The notes below the pieces were generated by a model. That model did no database searches. It saw nothing but the letters and a program-made list of their open reading frames with translations, and had not been told where the DNA came from. A DNA stretch of 64,000 nt from Chitinophaga pinensis. GTDB lineage: Bacteria > Bacteroidota > Bacteroidia > Chitinophagales > CAMDFR01. Location: contig CAMDFR010000011.1 of assembly GCA_945897725.1 (NCBI GenBank), positions 25,651 through 89,650 of the forward strand. The letters are read 5' to 3'. Position 1 is the stretch's first letter, and each line of letters opens with the position of its first letter. A program made the translations under genes and the position numbers. Positions 33,371 through 42,954 of the stretch are shown here, one piece after another.

Positions 33371-36300
33371 TTATTGCTTAATGATGGACTTTGAATAATT
33401 TTCAGTTCCGTTACTGGATTTGATAATGTATGTCCCATTCGGATAAGTGCTAAAATCCAATTCAACTTTTGTAGCATTTTGTATGTCGCATAAACGATGA
33501 ACTAATTTTCCAGATAGATCATATACTTCAATACTTGTTATGGCTTCATTGCTCTCAATGATTAAGGTGTTCAACACTGGATTAGGATAGATTTTTAAAG
33601 CATTCATCCATGCAGATAAATCTGCAATGCCAATTTGTGTGCTATCATTGTCTACAATCACCAAGGTATAATTTTTAGTGCCTAGTTTTGCTCCATTGGT
33701 TGCATTTGATAAGGATATAATCACTTGTTCGTTCAATTCGTCTATGATGTCCTCTATCACGTTAATTTGCAATGTTCTCAAAGTATCTCCAGAAAGAAAT
33801 GTGATTGTAGTATCGCGATAAGTAAAGTCAGTTCCTGGTGTAGCATCTCCACTTAAGTAGTGAACATCTACACTTGTTGGATTAGCACTGATGCCATTCA
33901 TTTTGACATTAAAGGTTGTAAGGGCAACATTCTCTACCACGCTGCTTCCAGCACCTTGCATATAAACTAGCAGTGAGTCATTATCACGAATATTAATTGT
34001 TAGAACAGAATCTATCAAAATGGCACCCGCAGTTGGATTTCTAAGTCTAATTGTGATTGTTTCGATACCTTCTACTAATAGATCTTCTAAGATGCTTACT
34101 GTTTGAACCCCACCTACAGGAAAGTTTACGGTTGTTGAGGTATAAGTATAATCAGAACCTGCACTGGCTGTAGACGTGGATGCATCAGCTAAAACATCCA
34201 CACTAAAAGCCGTGCCAGATGGATTTACTATGGTAAAATTAAACGTAGTTGAACCGCTACCTTCTGAAATGTTTGTCAATATAGGAGTGACTGAAATGGT
34301 AGGAGGGATAGGCGGTACAGGTGTTCCGCAAGGCATGATCTGATGAGCTCCTAATGAATCTGTCATATCAATAGAAAAGGATTGCCATTCATTAACGGCA
34401 CTAGTCCAGTTCTTATTTCCTTGATAAGTGTATGCACTTCTTATGAGTGTGTGATCCATCGTAGAACCTGCTCCAACAGTCCAAGAGGTTCCAGGATCTA
34501 CTCCAATGATACCAATGATATCAAGGGTGTCAGTCAAGTAATTCAAGGACAATGCATCATCTCCATTGAAATTCATAAAACCAGTTGTATCATCAGAAGC
34601 CAATATGATGGCAGTATTCGCATTATTATTAGAAATGACAAACACATCACCAGCGGCGATGCTACCACTTAATGCTTTAGTACCGGATGGAACAGAGGCG
34701 CCGTTGATATATTTTACAAGTGTATAACCAGAAAGATTAATCGCAGCACTTGTGGGGTTGTATATTTCTATTGATTTATTGTTAGAGCTACCTTCTATGT
34801 ACTCACTAAAAAACAGATTGGAGCAATCACCTGTTGGAAGGACATCATTATCGATGATATTAACTGTAAACATTGAATCATCTATCAAAGCTCCATTCGT
34901 AGGATTGGAAATTTTTAGGGTAAAATTCTCAATTCCTTCAAACAAAGCATCATCGATAATTGTGAAAGAAACATTTTGTGGCGTTGTTGAAGAAGCAGGG
35001 AATGTAACAGTTACAGGTGTAAAAGTATAGTCAGCTCCAGTGGTGGCAGATCCCGCAATCAATGTCACATCGACAGAGGTTGTAAGAGCGCTTGGTGCGG
35101 AAATCATCACATCTGCATTTAATGTACCCGCTGCTTCGTCATAAGTCATCGTAGTAGTGTCCCAATAAACTCGCAATACATCATCATCAATGATTGTGAT
35201 TGTATGCAATGAATCTATAAATCTTGCTCGGTTGGTAGCATTCGATAAGTTTAACTTCACTGTTTCATTCGATTCGGGAACAAGGTCATTTAAGATAGAT
35301 ACAGTAAACGTTTGTGAGTCTGAAGATGAGGGTAAAAAGGTTAATGTAAGGGGTGTAAAGCTAAAGTCTGAAATAGTGGCAGTGCTAGATGAATCCAAAA
35401 CAACATCAACTCTTGTTGTATCAGAGCTAGGAGAGCTGATATTTACTTGAACTGTTACTGTTGAAACAGCTTCGCTCACAGAGCTTGAGATGGTTCTAAA
35501 ACTTAGATATGGAATGATGACCGATGCAAAAGTATCGTTTATTGCAAGTGGTGTCAGCAGTGAGAGATTTCTAAATGATCCTATGCCATTCGGGATCCTC
35601 GAAAACGAAGTATCCGCAATGCCTCCAATATATGAAACAGAGTCTAATAATCTACCTAAAGCATTGGTCATTGAGACACCACCTGTCACATTACTTAAAG
35701 TGAAATTGGTATGTATTCCTAAGCTTGAAGTATCTGTATCGCACCATACTACTAAATAACCTGATGCTGGCAGGGTAGTACCAACTGGGAAAGTATAATT
35801 ATACCAACTAGTAGAGCTATTGCCAAGACTAGATCCACCTAAATCAATGGCTGAAGGCGTTAGATTAAAAAGTTCGATATAATCAGAATGCATTCCTCCT
35901 GGATTAACAACAGATGAAGCCATATTATTATTCACAAATTCATTTATCACGACAGCGCCTAAAAGCGCTGGGCTTGCGCTACCTGAGGTATTTGGAGTGA
36001 CACAAATATTATCAATAGCAACTTCATCTCGGCTTCCTGCTCCTCCATTGTCCTTTATATTCCATCTTAAATAAAGATAAGCACTCGTGCCTACAGTAAA
36101 ACCAGTGAGGGTAACGGATCTATTCACCGAATCAACTAAGCCTGTAGAATCGGCAATAGTACTATATTTTAAACTCGGTACTTGATAGTACGTAACATTA
36201 TCCATCGAATACAAGAAATTGATACTAGTTGATCTGAACTGGTCATTTTTAGAGAATAAATCATACACCACATCGAAGTTGTTGAGTGTAGATCCAGTTG

Positions 36301-36976
36301 CGTTTTGAATCCTCATGGTAATTGTTCCATTCGTCATATCTGATCCAGTACCTTGAACCATAAAATTTTCATTAGGCGTAATTGAGTATAGACCACCAGT
36401 TGTTGATGCTCCCCATGTGGTAGTCCCCCTTGTATAGTCTGACGAAGCAGTAGTGCGTGTTCCACCGAAAGCTAAAATGCCATCACTAAGACCAGTGATA
36501 GCCCATGAATTAGAATTTAACTGACCAGCAATTGGTGATGGAGAGAAGCCTGATGCAGTATATCCAGTAAAATTCTCACATACCGATGCACCAATACTTC
36601 CAAAAGAATAACTACTAGGACCCGCTGCAGCAACAATAATAATTCCTTTCATTCCCATACCTGCATGTGGTGTACAAACATAATAATGCGTTCCCAAAGT
36701 TAAGCCAGTGGAGGATGTGAGCAACCCACCTCCATACGGTAAAGAGAAGCCACCAACTAATGGAGTACTACCACTTGCTGACCAAGTCGCAAATGAAACC
36801 TCAACTGCATTGTGGCTTGAAGAGATCGAAAAATTGACAGAATCTCCATTTGCAATGGTTATGGAGGCTGGTGAAAAAGTAAAGCCTGAAGCTGTTATCG
36901 TGCTTGTTGCGGCAAAACTTTTTTGAATAGTGAATAGACTAAAAAAAGTCAATAAGAGAAAGTAATTTTTTTTCAT
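33371..36976 (-). CDS. Multidomain secreted protein: cupredoxin, lamin-tail, four Calx-beta, T9SS type A
   Basis: A 1201-residue secreted protein, start at 36976 because the signal peptide MKKNYFLLLTFFSLFTIQKSFA begins there and not at the earlier in-frame ATG. Residues about 25-120 form a plastocyanin-like domain with H55, C101, H104 and M109, spaced as in blue-copper sites. Then come a region with a Cys pair (about 120-310), a lamin-tail domain (GGMHSDYIELFN), two Calx-beta domains ending DDD or DND, a second lamin-tail domain (NNKSIEIYNPTS), two more Calx-beta domains, and a type A T9SS sorting domain (IYPNPVLNTLII, LSGKLV, YIIKS). It is probably a calcium-binding surface protein with a copper-binding head; the role is unknown. 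Confidence 0.88.
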   Translation of the reverse strand: MKKNYFLLLTFFSLFTIQKSFAATSTITASGFTFSPASITIANGDSVNFSISSSHNAVEVSFATWSASGSTPLVGGFSLPYGGGLLTSSTGLTLGTHYYVCTPHAGMGMKGIIIVAAAGPSSYSFGSIGASVCENFTGYTASGFSPSPIAGQLNSNSWAITGLSDGILAFGGTRTTASSDYTRGTTTWGASTTGGLYSITPNENFMVQGTGSDMTNGTITMRIQNATGSTLNNFDVVYDLFSKNDQFRSTSINFLYSMDNVTYYQVPSLKYSTIADSTGLVDSVNRSVTLTGFTVGTSAYLYLRWNIKDNGGAGSRDEVAIDNICVTPNTSGSASPALLGAVVINEFVNNNMASSVVNPGGMHSDYIELFNLTPSAIDLGGSSLGNSSTSWYNYTFPVGTTLPASGYLVVWCDTDTSSLGIHTNFTLSNVTGGVSMTNALGRLLDSVSYIGGIADTSFSRIPNGIGSFRNLSLLTPLAINDTFASVIIPYLSFRTISSSVSEAVSTVTVQVNISSPSSDTTRVDVVLDSSSTATISDFSFTPLTLTFLPSSSDSQTFTVSILNDLVPESNETVKLNLSNATNRARFIDSLHTITIIDDDVLRVYWDTTTMTYDEAAGTLNADVMISAPSALTTSVDVTLIAGSATTGADYTFTPVTVTFPASSTTPQNVSFTIIDDALFEGIENFTLKISNPTNGALIDDSMFTVNIIDNDVLPTGDCSNLFFSEYIEGSSNNKSIEIYNPTSAAINLSGYTLVKYINGASVPSGTKALSGSIAAGDVFVISNNNANTAIILASDDTTGFMNFNGDDALSLNYLTDTLDIIGIIGVDPGTSWTVGAGSTMDHTLIRSAYTYQGNKNWTSAVNEWQSFSIDMTDSLGAHQIMPCGTPVPPIPPTISVTPILTNISEGSGSTTFNFTIVNPSGTAFSVDVLADASTSTASAGSDYTYTSTTVNFPVGGVQTVSILEDLLVEGIETITIRLRNPTAGAILIDSVLTINIRDNDSLLVYMQGAGSSVVENVALTTFNVKMNGISANPTSVDVHYLSGDATPGTDFTYRDTTITFLSGDTLRTLQINVIEDIIDELNEQVIISLSNATNGAKLGTKNYTLVIVDNDSTQIGIADLSAWMNALKIYPNPVLNTLIIESNEAITSIEVYDLSGKLVHRLCDIQNATKVELDFSTYPNGTYIIKSSNGTENYSKSIIKQ

Positions 36977-37193
36977 TTTGTAATTTATTAATATACAAAG
37001 TAACGAAATAAGGTTGAGAGCGCCAATTAATTGAGCAAAGAGTTGATAAGTGGTCAATTACAGTAATAAGTGTACTTTGAATATGAATTGTTATGTTTGA
37101 TTAAAGTCAATTGCCTAACAGAAATGATATATTTCTATGCTCTTTTAGAAGGATATAGCGTATAAGAATCCAATAATCATATCTGCATAGTAG

Positions 37194-38930
37194 CTATGGT
37201 TTTTTTAGCTCAGTAATTCTCTTTTGAATGGACTGGATTTCGGCCAGACAAGAAACATTTTTCGACAAGGCTAATTGATACATGGCAATGGCTTCCTTAT
37301 TTTTCCCAAAGTGAGCATAGTATCTTCCTAATAGATAATACATATCATAGTAGGATGGATTTAAGGATATATAGTTTTTAGCAAATATGCTGCTCCCTAG
37401 ATGCGCATTTCCTTGGTGCATCGCTGTTAAAAGTTGATGTTTTAATGTTTTATAGTTTTCGAAATCATGATATTCTTTTGTGTAGAGAAAAGAATCTGCG
37501 CCAATATTATCTTGTAAATTATAGATGATAGTGTCTTTTGATAATCCTTTAAAATGAGAAAATATCGTTTTCATATCATAGCAAACATAGGTTCCTATTT
37601 GATATGGGCCAGCGCTTACCCACATTTTTAACTCATTAGGTTTGAAAATAACTGAATGATGACAGATGAGTTGATTCAAAGCTTTTTCATTGCCCATTCC
37701 CAAGTCTTCATTATTGATGCCATTTCGCTTTCTCAATATCTTAGCAACATCAGTCATATTTAATTTTGAAAAATTCTTAAGTTCATTTTCAACAGTATGA
37801 TAACGATAAGCTGAGGTGCTTTTTTCTATGTTTTCTTTGTTGGAAACATCTTTCCTAAATGAATCACTTTGGTAATGATTTGAACAGATGATTTGCTGTC
37901 CTGTAGACCTTAGCAATGCACATTTTGATGGAGATTTTTCAATAATAGCTGTCTGTTGGTCTAGCCATGATCCAATCATGATAGATTCAGATACAAAGGT
38001 TTTTCTACTTTTGGCAATCACGTAGGCTTGATCAATGTTTTTGGCATATTGAAGTATTTCTCTGGAAAGTATTGAGATAGGAGTTTTGGCAGCTGTGGGA
38101 TAATCCGATTTTGAAGCATTGATCGTTAGGGTCATTCCCTGATCATTCATTCCTGAAACGCAACCTATCATTCCAGCCCAAGTCACCATCATAAAATCAT
38201 GTCCTGTTGTAGGGTGAACGAATTCTATGATTTTATTTTTGGCAAAACTATCTCCGACATAAAAGTCGAAATTACGTCCTATCAGCATCGTAGAATCATA
38301 ACACTTTTCGCCCCACACAGAAAATGAAGTACATCCAACCACCATATTCATGCCTTGTAATGCGTGGCCGATATCATGTGCTGCATGATAATTTAATAAT
38401 CGCTCATAGGGTGTGCCTATATATTCATAATCTTTAGATGCCGAAAATGACTCACCATAAATCTCCTTGAGGTATTCTTTAGGAATATATTCGTCAATAT
38501 TTCTATCGAAAAAACCTATAAAATATCTAAGAAATTTCAAATAAGTCTCCGAAGGAACAATTTCTCTAATGGATTGTACAAAAAAATCTTCCTGTTTCTG
38601 GGCTAGCTCCTTTGTTAATTTACCATTGATAACCCCTCTCTCAAAAGGATCTCCTTCGATATACATTTCATACAAGCCAAAGTCATTTTTTTTTATCCAA
38701 TTTTGATTGATGGTATAAAAGTCTTTGCTGATGTTTTTTCGAACCAAATTTATTGATCTTTTATCCTTAATTTCTGGTGGAGAAATTTTAATCATTTGTA
38801 GGAAGGCAACTAGGCAAATAACTATGAATATAAACAGATACAAAAATATCTTTAGTACTCTCTTTGCGATTTTTTTAAGTGAAAAGTATGCAGCCATATG
38901 ATAATCCAAAAATATAACAATTCTACTCAT
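37194..38930 (-). CDS. C45-family autoproteolytic acyltransferase/hydrolase
   Basis: A 578-residue protein with one N-terminal membrane segment (about 27-48) and then an Ntn-hydrolase domain of the acyl-CoA:6-aminopenicillanate acyltransferase (peptidase C45) family. The probable autocleavage site is G199-C200 in VVGCTSFSVWG, followed by MLIGRNFDFYVGD, which holds the conserved Arg/Asn/Asp, and GMNDQGMTLTINAS. The C-terminal ~80 residues look like TPR helices. From memory, similar C45 proteins occur in flexirubin gene clusters, which fits its position divergent to the tyrosine ammonia-lyase gene. A start 11 codons later is possible. The acyl acceptor is unknown. Confidence 0.83.
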   Translation of the reverse strand: MSRIVIFLDYHMAAYFSLKKIAKRVLKIFLYLFIFIVICLVAFLQMIKISPPEIKDKRSINLVRKNISKDFYTINQNWIKKNDFGLYEMYIEGDPFERGVINGKLTKELAQKQEDFFVQSIREIVPSETYLKFLRYFIGFFDRNIDEYIPKEYLKEIYGESFSASKDYEYIGTPYERLLNYHAAHDIGHALQGMNMVVGCTSFSVWGEKCYDSTMLIGRNFDFYVGDSFAKNKIIEFVHPTTGHDFMMVTWAGMIGCVSGMNDQGMTLTINASKSDYPTAAKTPISILSREILQYAKNIDQAYVIAKSRKTFVSESIMIGSWLDQQTAIIEKSPSKCALLRSTGQQIICSNHYQSDSFRKDVSNKENIEKSTSAYRYHTVENELKNFSKLNMTDVAKILRKRNGINNEDLGMGNEKALNQLICHHSVIFKPNELKMWVSAGPYQIGTYVCYDMKTIFSHFKGLSKDTIIYNLQDNIGADSFLYTKEYHDFENYKTLKHQLLTAMHQGNAHLGSSIFAKNYISLNPSYYDMYYLLGRYYAHFGKNKEAIAMYQLALSKNVSCLAEIQSIQKRITELKKP

Positions 38931-39013
38931 GCTGTCACTATTGTTCTAAAATATATGGGGTCAATAGTTTTGGAAATACTACAAAATACTTAAAATAATA
39001 GGATGATATTCAT

Positions 39014-39021
39014 TAAATTTG
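39014..39021 (+). promoter_or_regulatory. -7 promoter element for the pigment operon
   Basis: TAAATTTG, a full TAnnTTTG match, 43 bases before the ammonia-lyase ATG. No -33 TTTG is seen at the expected spacing. Confidence 0.5.
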
Positions 39022-39064
39022 CTTCTTATTTAAAAACGAACAAAGCAGTTAAGAGAAGAGGCGT

Positions 39065-40591
39065 ATGATTATTGGACATGATAAATTAACATTACTTGAT
39101 TTCGAGGATTTATTGTTTAAAGGGAGTAAAATAGAACTCAGTCAGATTGCGACAGAAAAAGTGTCTGCATCACATTATTTTTTAAAGGAGTTCTCTAAAG
39201 ATAAAATCATATACGGTATCAACACCGGTTTTGGGCCAATGGCTCAATATCGCATAGCAGATGATGAGCGGATTCAACTTCAATATAATTTAATCAGGTC
39301 TCATTGTTCAGGCTCAGGTGAACCGTTGTCAGAGCTACAGTCTAAAGCCATTTTAATTTCAAGATTAAATACTTTATTGTTGGGTTATTCGGGCATTCAT
39401 GAGGATGCCATTCAATTGATGACAAAAATGGTTAATGCTGGGCTGTATCCTGTAATCTATCAACATGGTGGAGTGGGCGCTAGCGGCGATTTAGTTCAAT
39501 TGGCGCATGTTGCTCTTGCGTTGATTGGAGAAGGCGAAGTTTGGTCAGATGGGAAAATAATTTCCTCAAAAGAAGCTTTTGATGCCCATCAAATAAGTTC
39601 ACTTCAAGTATATATTAGAGAAGGTTTAGCATTGATGAATGGCACCTCTGCCATGACAGGAATAGGCATCATCAATCTTATTTATGCAAAAAAGTTGGTT
39701 CGACTTTCAATCATTACTTCCAGTCTGATCAATGAATTGTTAGGAGCTTATGAGGATCATTTTAGTGTGGAGTTGAACCGAACAAAACTTCATAAGGGGC
39801 AACAACAGGTGGCGAAAGAAATGTTGGATATCTTATCTGATAGCGGTTTGATTAAGCATAGAAAGGAGCACCTCTATAATGGTAAGTTAACCGAAGAGGT
39901 ATTCGAAGAGAAAGTGCAGGAATATTATTCTATTAGGTGTGTGCCGCAAATTGTTGGGGCTATTTTAGATACCTTAAATTACGCTGCAGATGTAGTAATT
40001 GACGAGTTAAACTCTGCGAACGACAATCCAATCATTGACGTGTTATCACAAAATGTCTACCATGGCGGTAATTTTCATGGTGATTATGTTTCCCTTGAAA
40101 TGGATAAAATAAAGATTGCGATTACAAAACTATCGATGCTCATGGAGCGACAATTGAATTACTTATTGAATGATAAGTTGAATGGTAAATTGCCTCCCTT
40201 CATCAATCTTGGAAAACTAGGATTTAATTTTGGAATTCAAGGTATGCAGTTTACCGCCACTTCTACTGTAGCAGAAAATCAATCGCTTTCTTATCCGAAT
40301 TATGTTCATAGTATTCCAAATAACAACGACAATCAAGATATCGTTAGCATGGGAGCTAATTCAGCTTTGATGACCGCAAATGTTATAGAGAATACGTTCG
40401 AGATTTGCAGCATTCAGTTGTTGGCTGTTTTACAAGCCATCGATTACCTCGGAATCCAGGATAAAATGTCCACTTTTAACAAAGCTTTTTATAAAACTTG
40501 TAGAGTGACCATCCCCAAAGTGACAGAAGATAAACCGTCCTTTGTTTTATTGCGCGAGATTAAGAATTTCCTAAAAAAATCTACATTTTAA
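39065..40591 (+). CDS. Aromatic amino acid ammonia-lyase, probably tyrosine ammonia-lyase (flexirubin type)
   Basis: A 508-residue MIO-type lyase. A139-S140-G141 form the methylidene-imidazolone cofactor in GGVGASGDLVQL, with the catalytic Tyr in YGINTGFGP and the helix NSANDNPI. Sequence stretches such as GFGPMAQYRI, YNLIRSH, YHGGNFHGD and SIPNNNDNQDIVSMG closely match the Flavobacterium johnsoniae tyrosine ammonia-lyase as I recall it, and the neighbours are polyene-synthesis genes. So it most likely makes 4-coumarate, the starter for flexirubin-type pigments, and is not histidase despite the family name. The stop overlaps the next start (TAATG). Confidence 0.88.
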   Translation: MIIGHDKLTLLDFEDLLFKGSKIELSQIATEKVSASHYFLKEFSKDKIIYGINTGFGPMAQYRIADDERIQLQYNLIRSHCSGSGEPLSELQSKAILISRLNTLLLGYSGIHEDAIQLMTKMVNAGLYPVIYQHGGVGASGDLVQLAHVALALIGEGEVWSDGKIISSKEAFDAHQISSLQVYIREGLALMNGTSAMTGIGIINLIYAKKLVRLSIITSSLINELLGAYEDHFSVELNRTKLHKGQQQVAKEMLDILSDSGLIKHRKEHLYNGKLTEEVFEEKVQEYYSIRCVPQIVGAILDTLNYAADVVIDELNSANDNPIIDVLSQNVYHGGNFHGDYVSLEMDKIKIAITKLSMLMERQLNYLLNDKLNGKLPPFINLGKLGFNFGIQGMQFTATSTVAENQSLSYPNYVHSIPNNNDNQDIVSMGANSALMTANVIENTFEICSIQLLAVLQAIDYLGIQDKMSTFNKAFYKTCRVTIPKVTEDKPSFVLLREIKNFLKKSTF

Positions 40592-41325
40592 TGGAAAAAA
40601 AATATGCACTTGTAACAGGAGGATCGCGAGGTATTGGACGGGCTATCGCCCTCAAGCTTGGATCCATGGGATACCATATTCTAGTTAATTATGTGAGCAA
40701 TGAAATCGAAGCTGATCAAACGGTTCAATTTATTGTAGACAATGGAGGAGATGCAGAAAAAATAAGGTTTAATGTAGCAAATCAAGTTGAAGTTGAAACT
40801 GTTCTTGGAGCATGGCTTATCAGTAATAAAACCGAATACATTGAGGTCATTATAAATAATGCAGGAATCAAGAAAGATAATCTACTGATGTGGATGACTA
40901 ATGAAGAATGGAGAAGTGTTCTTGACACATCTTTAGAAGGATTTTTTAATGTTACAAGATTCCTGCTCAAAGGAATGTTAGTGAAACGCTATGGCCGAAT
41001 TGTTAATGTAGTGTCATTGTCAGGAGTAAAAGGTATGTCTGGACAAACCAATTACTCAGCTGCTAAAGCAGGTGTAATCGGTGCTACAAAAGCCTTGGCA
41101 CAAGAAGTCGCAAAAAGAAAAATTACAGTGAATGCGGTAGCTCCTGGTTTTATTCATACTGATATGACGAGTGATATCGAGGCTGAGCAGTACAAGAAAA
41201 TAATTCCTATGGAACGATTTGGACAACCCGAAGAAGTCGCAGCAGCAGTTGCGTTTTTGGTGTCACGAGAGGCTTCGTACATCACTGGCGAGGTGATTCA
41301 TATTAATGGTGGATTGTACACATAG
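40591..41325 (+). CDS. fabG: 3-oxoacyl-ACP reductase (FabG-like SDR)
   Basis: A 244-residue NADPH-dependent SDR with TGGSRGIGRAI, NNAGIKKD, the SLSGVKGMSGQTNYSAAKAG catalytic Ser-Tyr-Lys segment and a C-terminal INGG, which are FabG features. Its ATG overlaps the stop codon of the ammonia-lyase by one base, so translation is coupled. In this setting it should reduce the beta-keto group during extension of the aryl polyene chain and not serve bulk fatty-acid synthesis; that assignment is from context. Confidence 0.9.
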   Translation: MEKKYALVTGGSRGIGRAIALKLGSMGYHILVNYVSNEIEADQTVQFIVDNGGDAEKIRFNVANQVEVETVLGAWLISNKTEYIEVIINNAGIKKDNLLMWMTNEEWRSVLDTSLEGFFNVTRFLLKGMLVKRYGRIVNVVSLSGVKGMSGQTNYSAAKAGVIGATKALAQEVAKRKITVNAVAPGFIHTDMTSDIEAEQYKKIIPMERFGQPEEVAAAVAFLVSREASYITGEVIHINGGLYT

Positions 41326-41358
41326 CAATGGTTAAACATTTGCAAAAAGAATTCTATT

Positions 41359-42588
41359 ATGCAGCTTAGAAGAGTAGTAATAACAGGTACGGGTATTTAT
41401 TCTTGTATTGGTAAAGATGTCTCAGAAGTAACGAAATCTTTATATAAAGGACAGTCAGGCATTGTGTTTTCTCAAGAAAGAAAAGATTTAGGCTTTCGAT
41501 CAGCACTCACCGGATATTTGGATAAGCCTGATTTACAAGGTTTGATTCATAGGAGATATCGTAATTACATGTCTCAAGAGGCTGAGTATGCATATCTTTC
41601 AACCATAGAGGCTCTAAAACAGGCGAAGATGGAACAAGATTTTTTGGATAATAATGAAGTAGGTATTTTATTTGGAAATGATAGTACCGCAAAAGCGGTG
41701 ATTGAAAGCGCAGATATCATAAGAACCAAGAAAGACACCACTCTAGTGGGTTCTGGAGCTATTTTTCAATCGATGAATAGCACCGTGACCATGAATTTAT
41801 CTACCATTTTTAGATTAAAAGGGATTAACTTCACTATAAGCGGTGCTTGCGCCAGTGGTTCTCATAGTATAGGTATGGCTTATACCATGATTCGTCATGG
41901 ATACCAAAATGTTGTAATTTGTGGTGGTGCTCAAGAGGTGAATGCGATGGCCTTTGGTAGCTTTGATGGTATTGGTGCCTTCTCTATTCGAGAATCAGCT
42001 CCAACCCAAGCATCACGGCCTTTCGATATTGGAAGAGATGGCCTTGTTCCAAGTGGGGGAGCAGCAACTGTCATTCTAGAAACCTTAGAATCTGCGCTCA
42101 GAAGAGGGGCTCCAATTTTGGGTGAAGTGATAGGTTATGGTTTTTCATCAAATGGTGGGCATATTTCTCAACCAAATGTCGATGGCCCGTCTAGATCTCT
42201 TAGAATGTGCCTGAAAGATGCTGAAATCATGACAAAAGATATCGGGTATATCAATGCTCATGCTACCTCTACCATTATCGGGGATATGAATGAGGCTAAG
42301 GCGATTTACGAGGTGTTCGGAACAGAGAAACCTTTGCTAAGCTCTACCAAAAGTATGACTGGTCATGAATGCTGGATGGCTGGAGCTAGCGAAATAGTAT
42401 ATTCTTTAGCTATGATGCACAATGATTTCATTGCTCCTAACATCAATCTTGAAACGCCAGATGAGGATAGCGCCAAACTAAATATTGCAAAAACTACCAT
42501 AGAAAAAAACTTTGATATATTTTTGTCAAATTCATTCGGTTTTGGTGGCACCAATTCTACTTTAATAGTAAAAAAATATAAAGGATAA
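41359..42588 (+). CDS. Beta-ketoacyl-ACP synthase (pigment-type KS)
   Basis: A 409-residue condensing enzyme with the full Cys-His-His triad: C164 in SGACASGS, the His in NAHATST, and the His in KSMTGHECWMAGAS. The last motif differs from the usual GHTLGAAGA of FabF, which marks it off from primary-metabolism enzymes. N-terminal VVITGTGIYSCIG and C-terminal NSFGFGGTNS are standard for the family. It is probably the chain-extending ketosynthase of the aryl polyene; a separate chain-length-factor gene is not present here. Downstream of the ketoreductase by 33 bases. Confidence 0.9.
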   Translation: MQLRRVVITGTGIYSCIGKDVSEVTKSLYKGQSGIVFSQERKDLGFRSALTGYLDKPDLQGLIHRRYRNYMSQEAEYAYLSTIEALKQAKMEQDFLDNNEVGILFGNDSTAKAVIESADIIRTKKDTTLVGSGAIFQSMNSTVTMNLSTIFRLKGINFTISGACASGSHSIGMAYTMIRHGYQNVVICGGAQEVNAMAFGSFDGIGAFSIRESAPTQASRPFDIGRDGLVPSGGAATVILETLESALRRGAPILGEVIGYGFSSNGGHISQPNVDGPSRSLRMCLKDAEIMTKDIGYINAHATSTIIGDMNEAKAIYEVFGTEKPLLSSTKSMTGHECWMAGASEIVYSLAMMHNDFIAPNINLETPDEDSAKLNIAKTTIEKNFDIFLSNSFGFGGTNSTLIVKKYKG

Positions 42589-42603
42589 TTTAAAGATACT
42601 ATC

Positions 42604-42849
42604 ATGTCAAACGAAGAAATTGTTTCAACAACAAAGATGTTTCTAGTAGAAGAGTTTGAGGTAAACGAGGCTGATATTCTTCCATCTGCTTCCCTAAAAG
42701 ATACACTTGATTTAGATAGTCTTGATTATGTAGACTTAGTCGTATTGATTGATAGTCATTTCGGTTTTAAGGTAGAACAGCAAGATTTCGTAGGCATGGT
42801 TACTTTTCAAGACTTTTACAATTTTATCATTAAAAAAGTGAATAAGTAA
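42604..42849 (+). CDS. Acyl carrier protein
   Basis: An 81-residue acyl carrier protein with the phosphopantetheine-accepting S39 in DLDSLDYVDLV and the family's helix IDSHFGFKVEQQDF. It begins 15 bases after the ketosynthase and is probably the dedicated carrier of the pigment chain. A holo-ACP synthase/PPTase is not encoded nearby. Confidence 0.92.
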   Translation: MSNEEIVSTTKMFLVEEFEVNEADILPSASLKDTLDLDSLDYVDLVVLIDSHFGFKVEQQDFVGMVTFQDFYNFIIKKVNK

Positions 42850-42886
42850 TACACATTTAGATTTGTACTGCCATCATCAGCGCTAG

Positions 42887-42905
42887 CTTGCGGCAAGCAA
42901 AAAGG
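42887..42905 (+). terminator. Small hairpin in the ACP/acyltransferase spacer
   Basis: GCTTG-CGG-CAAGC followed by AAAAAGG and then T-rich sequence, 40 bases after the ACP stop codon. It could be a weak terminator or attenuator inside the operon. Confidence 0.3.
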
Positions 42906-42954
42906 ATTTTTATTTTTTTTATAAGCACTCATTTAAGATTTTCAACTTTTTTCT

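Noticed and set aside
34382..35759. Plus-strand frames inside the Calx-beta gene
   Set aside because: Shadows of repetitive Thr/Ser/Val-rich coding on the minus strand, without recognisable domains.
39065..40591. Histidine ammonia-lyase paired with hutI
   Set aside because: Residues and neighbours fit tyrosine ammonia-lyase of a pigment locus.
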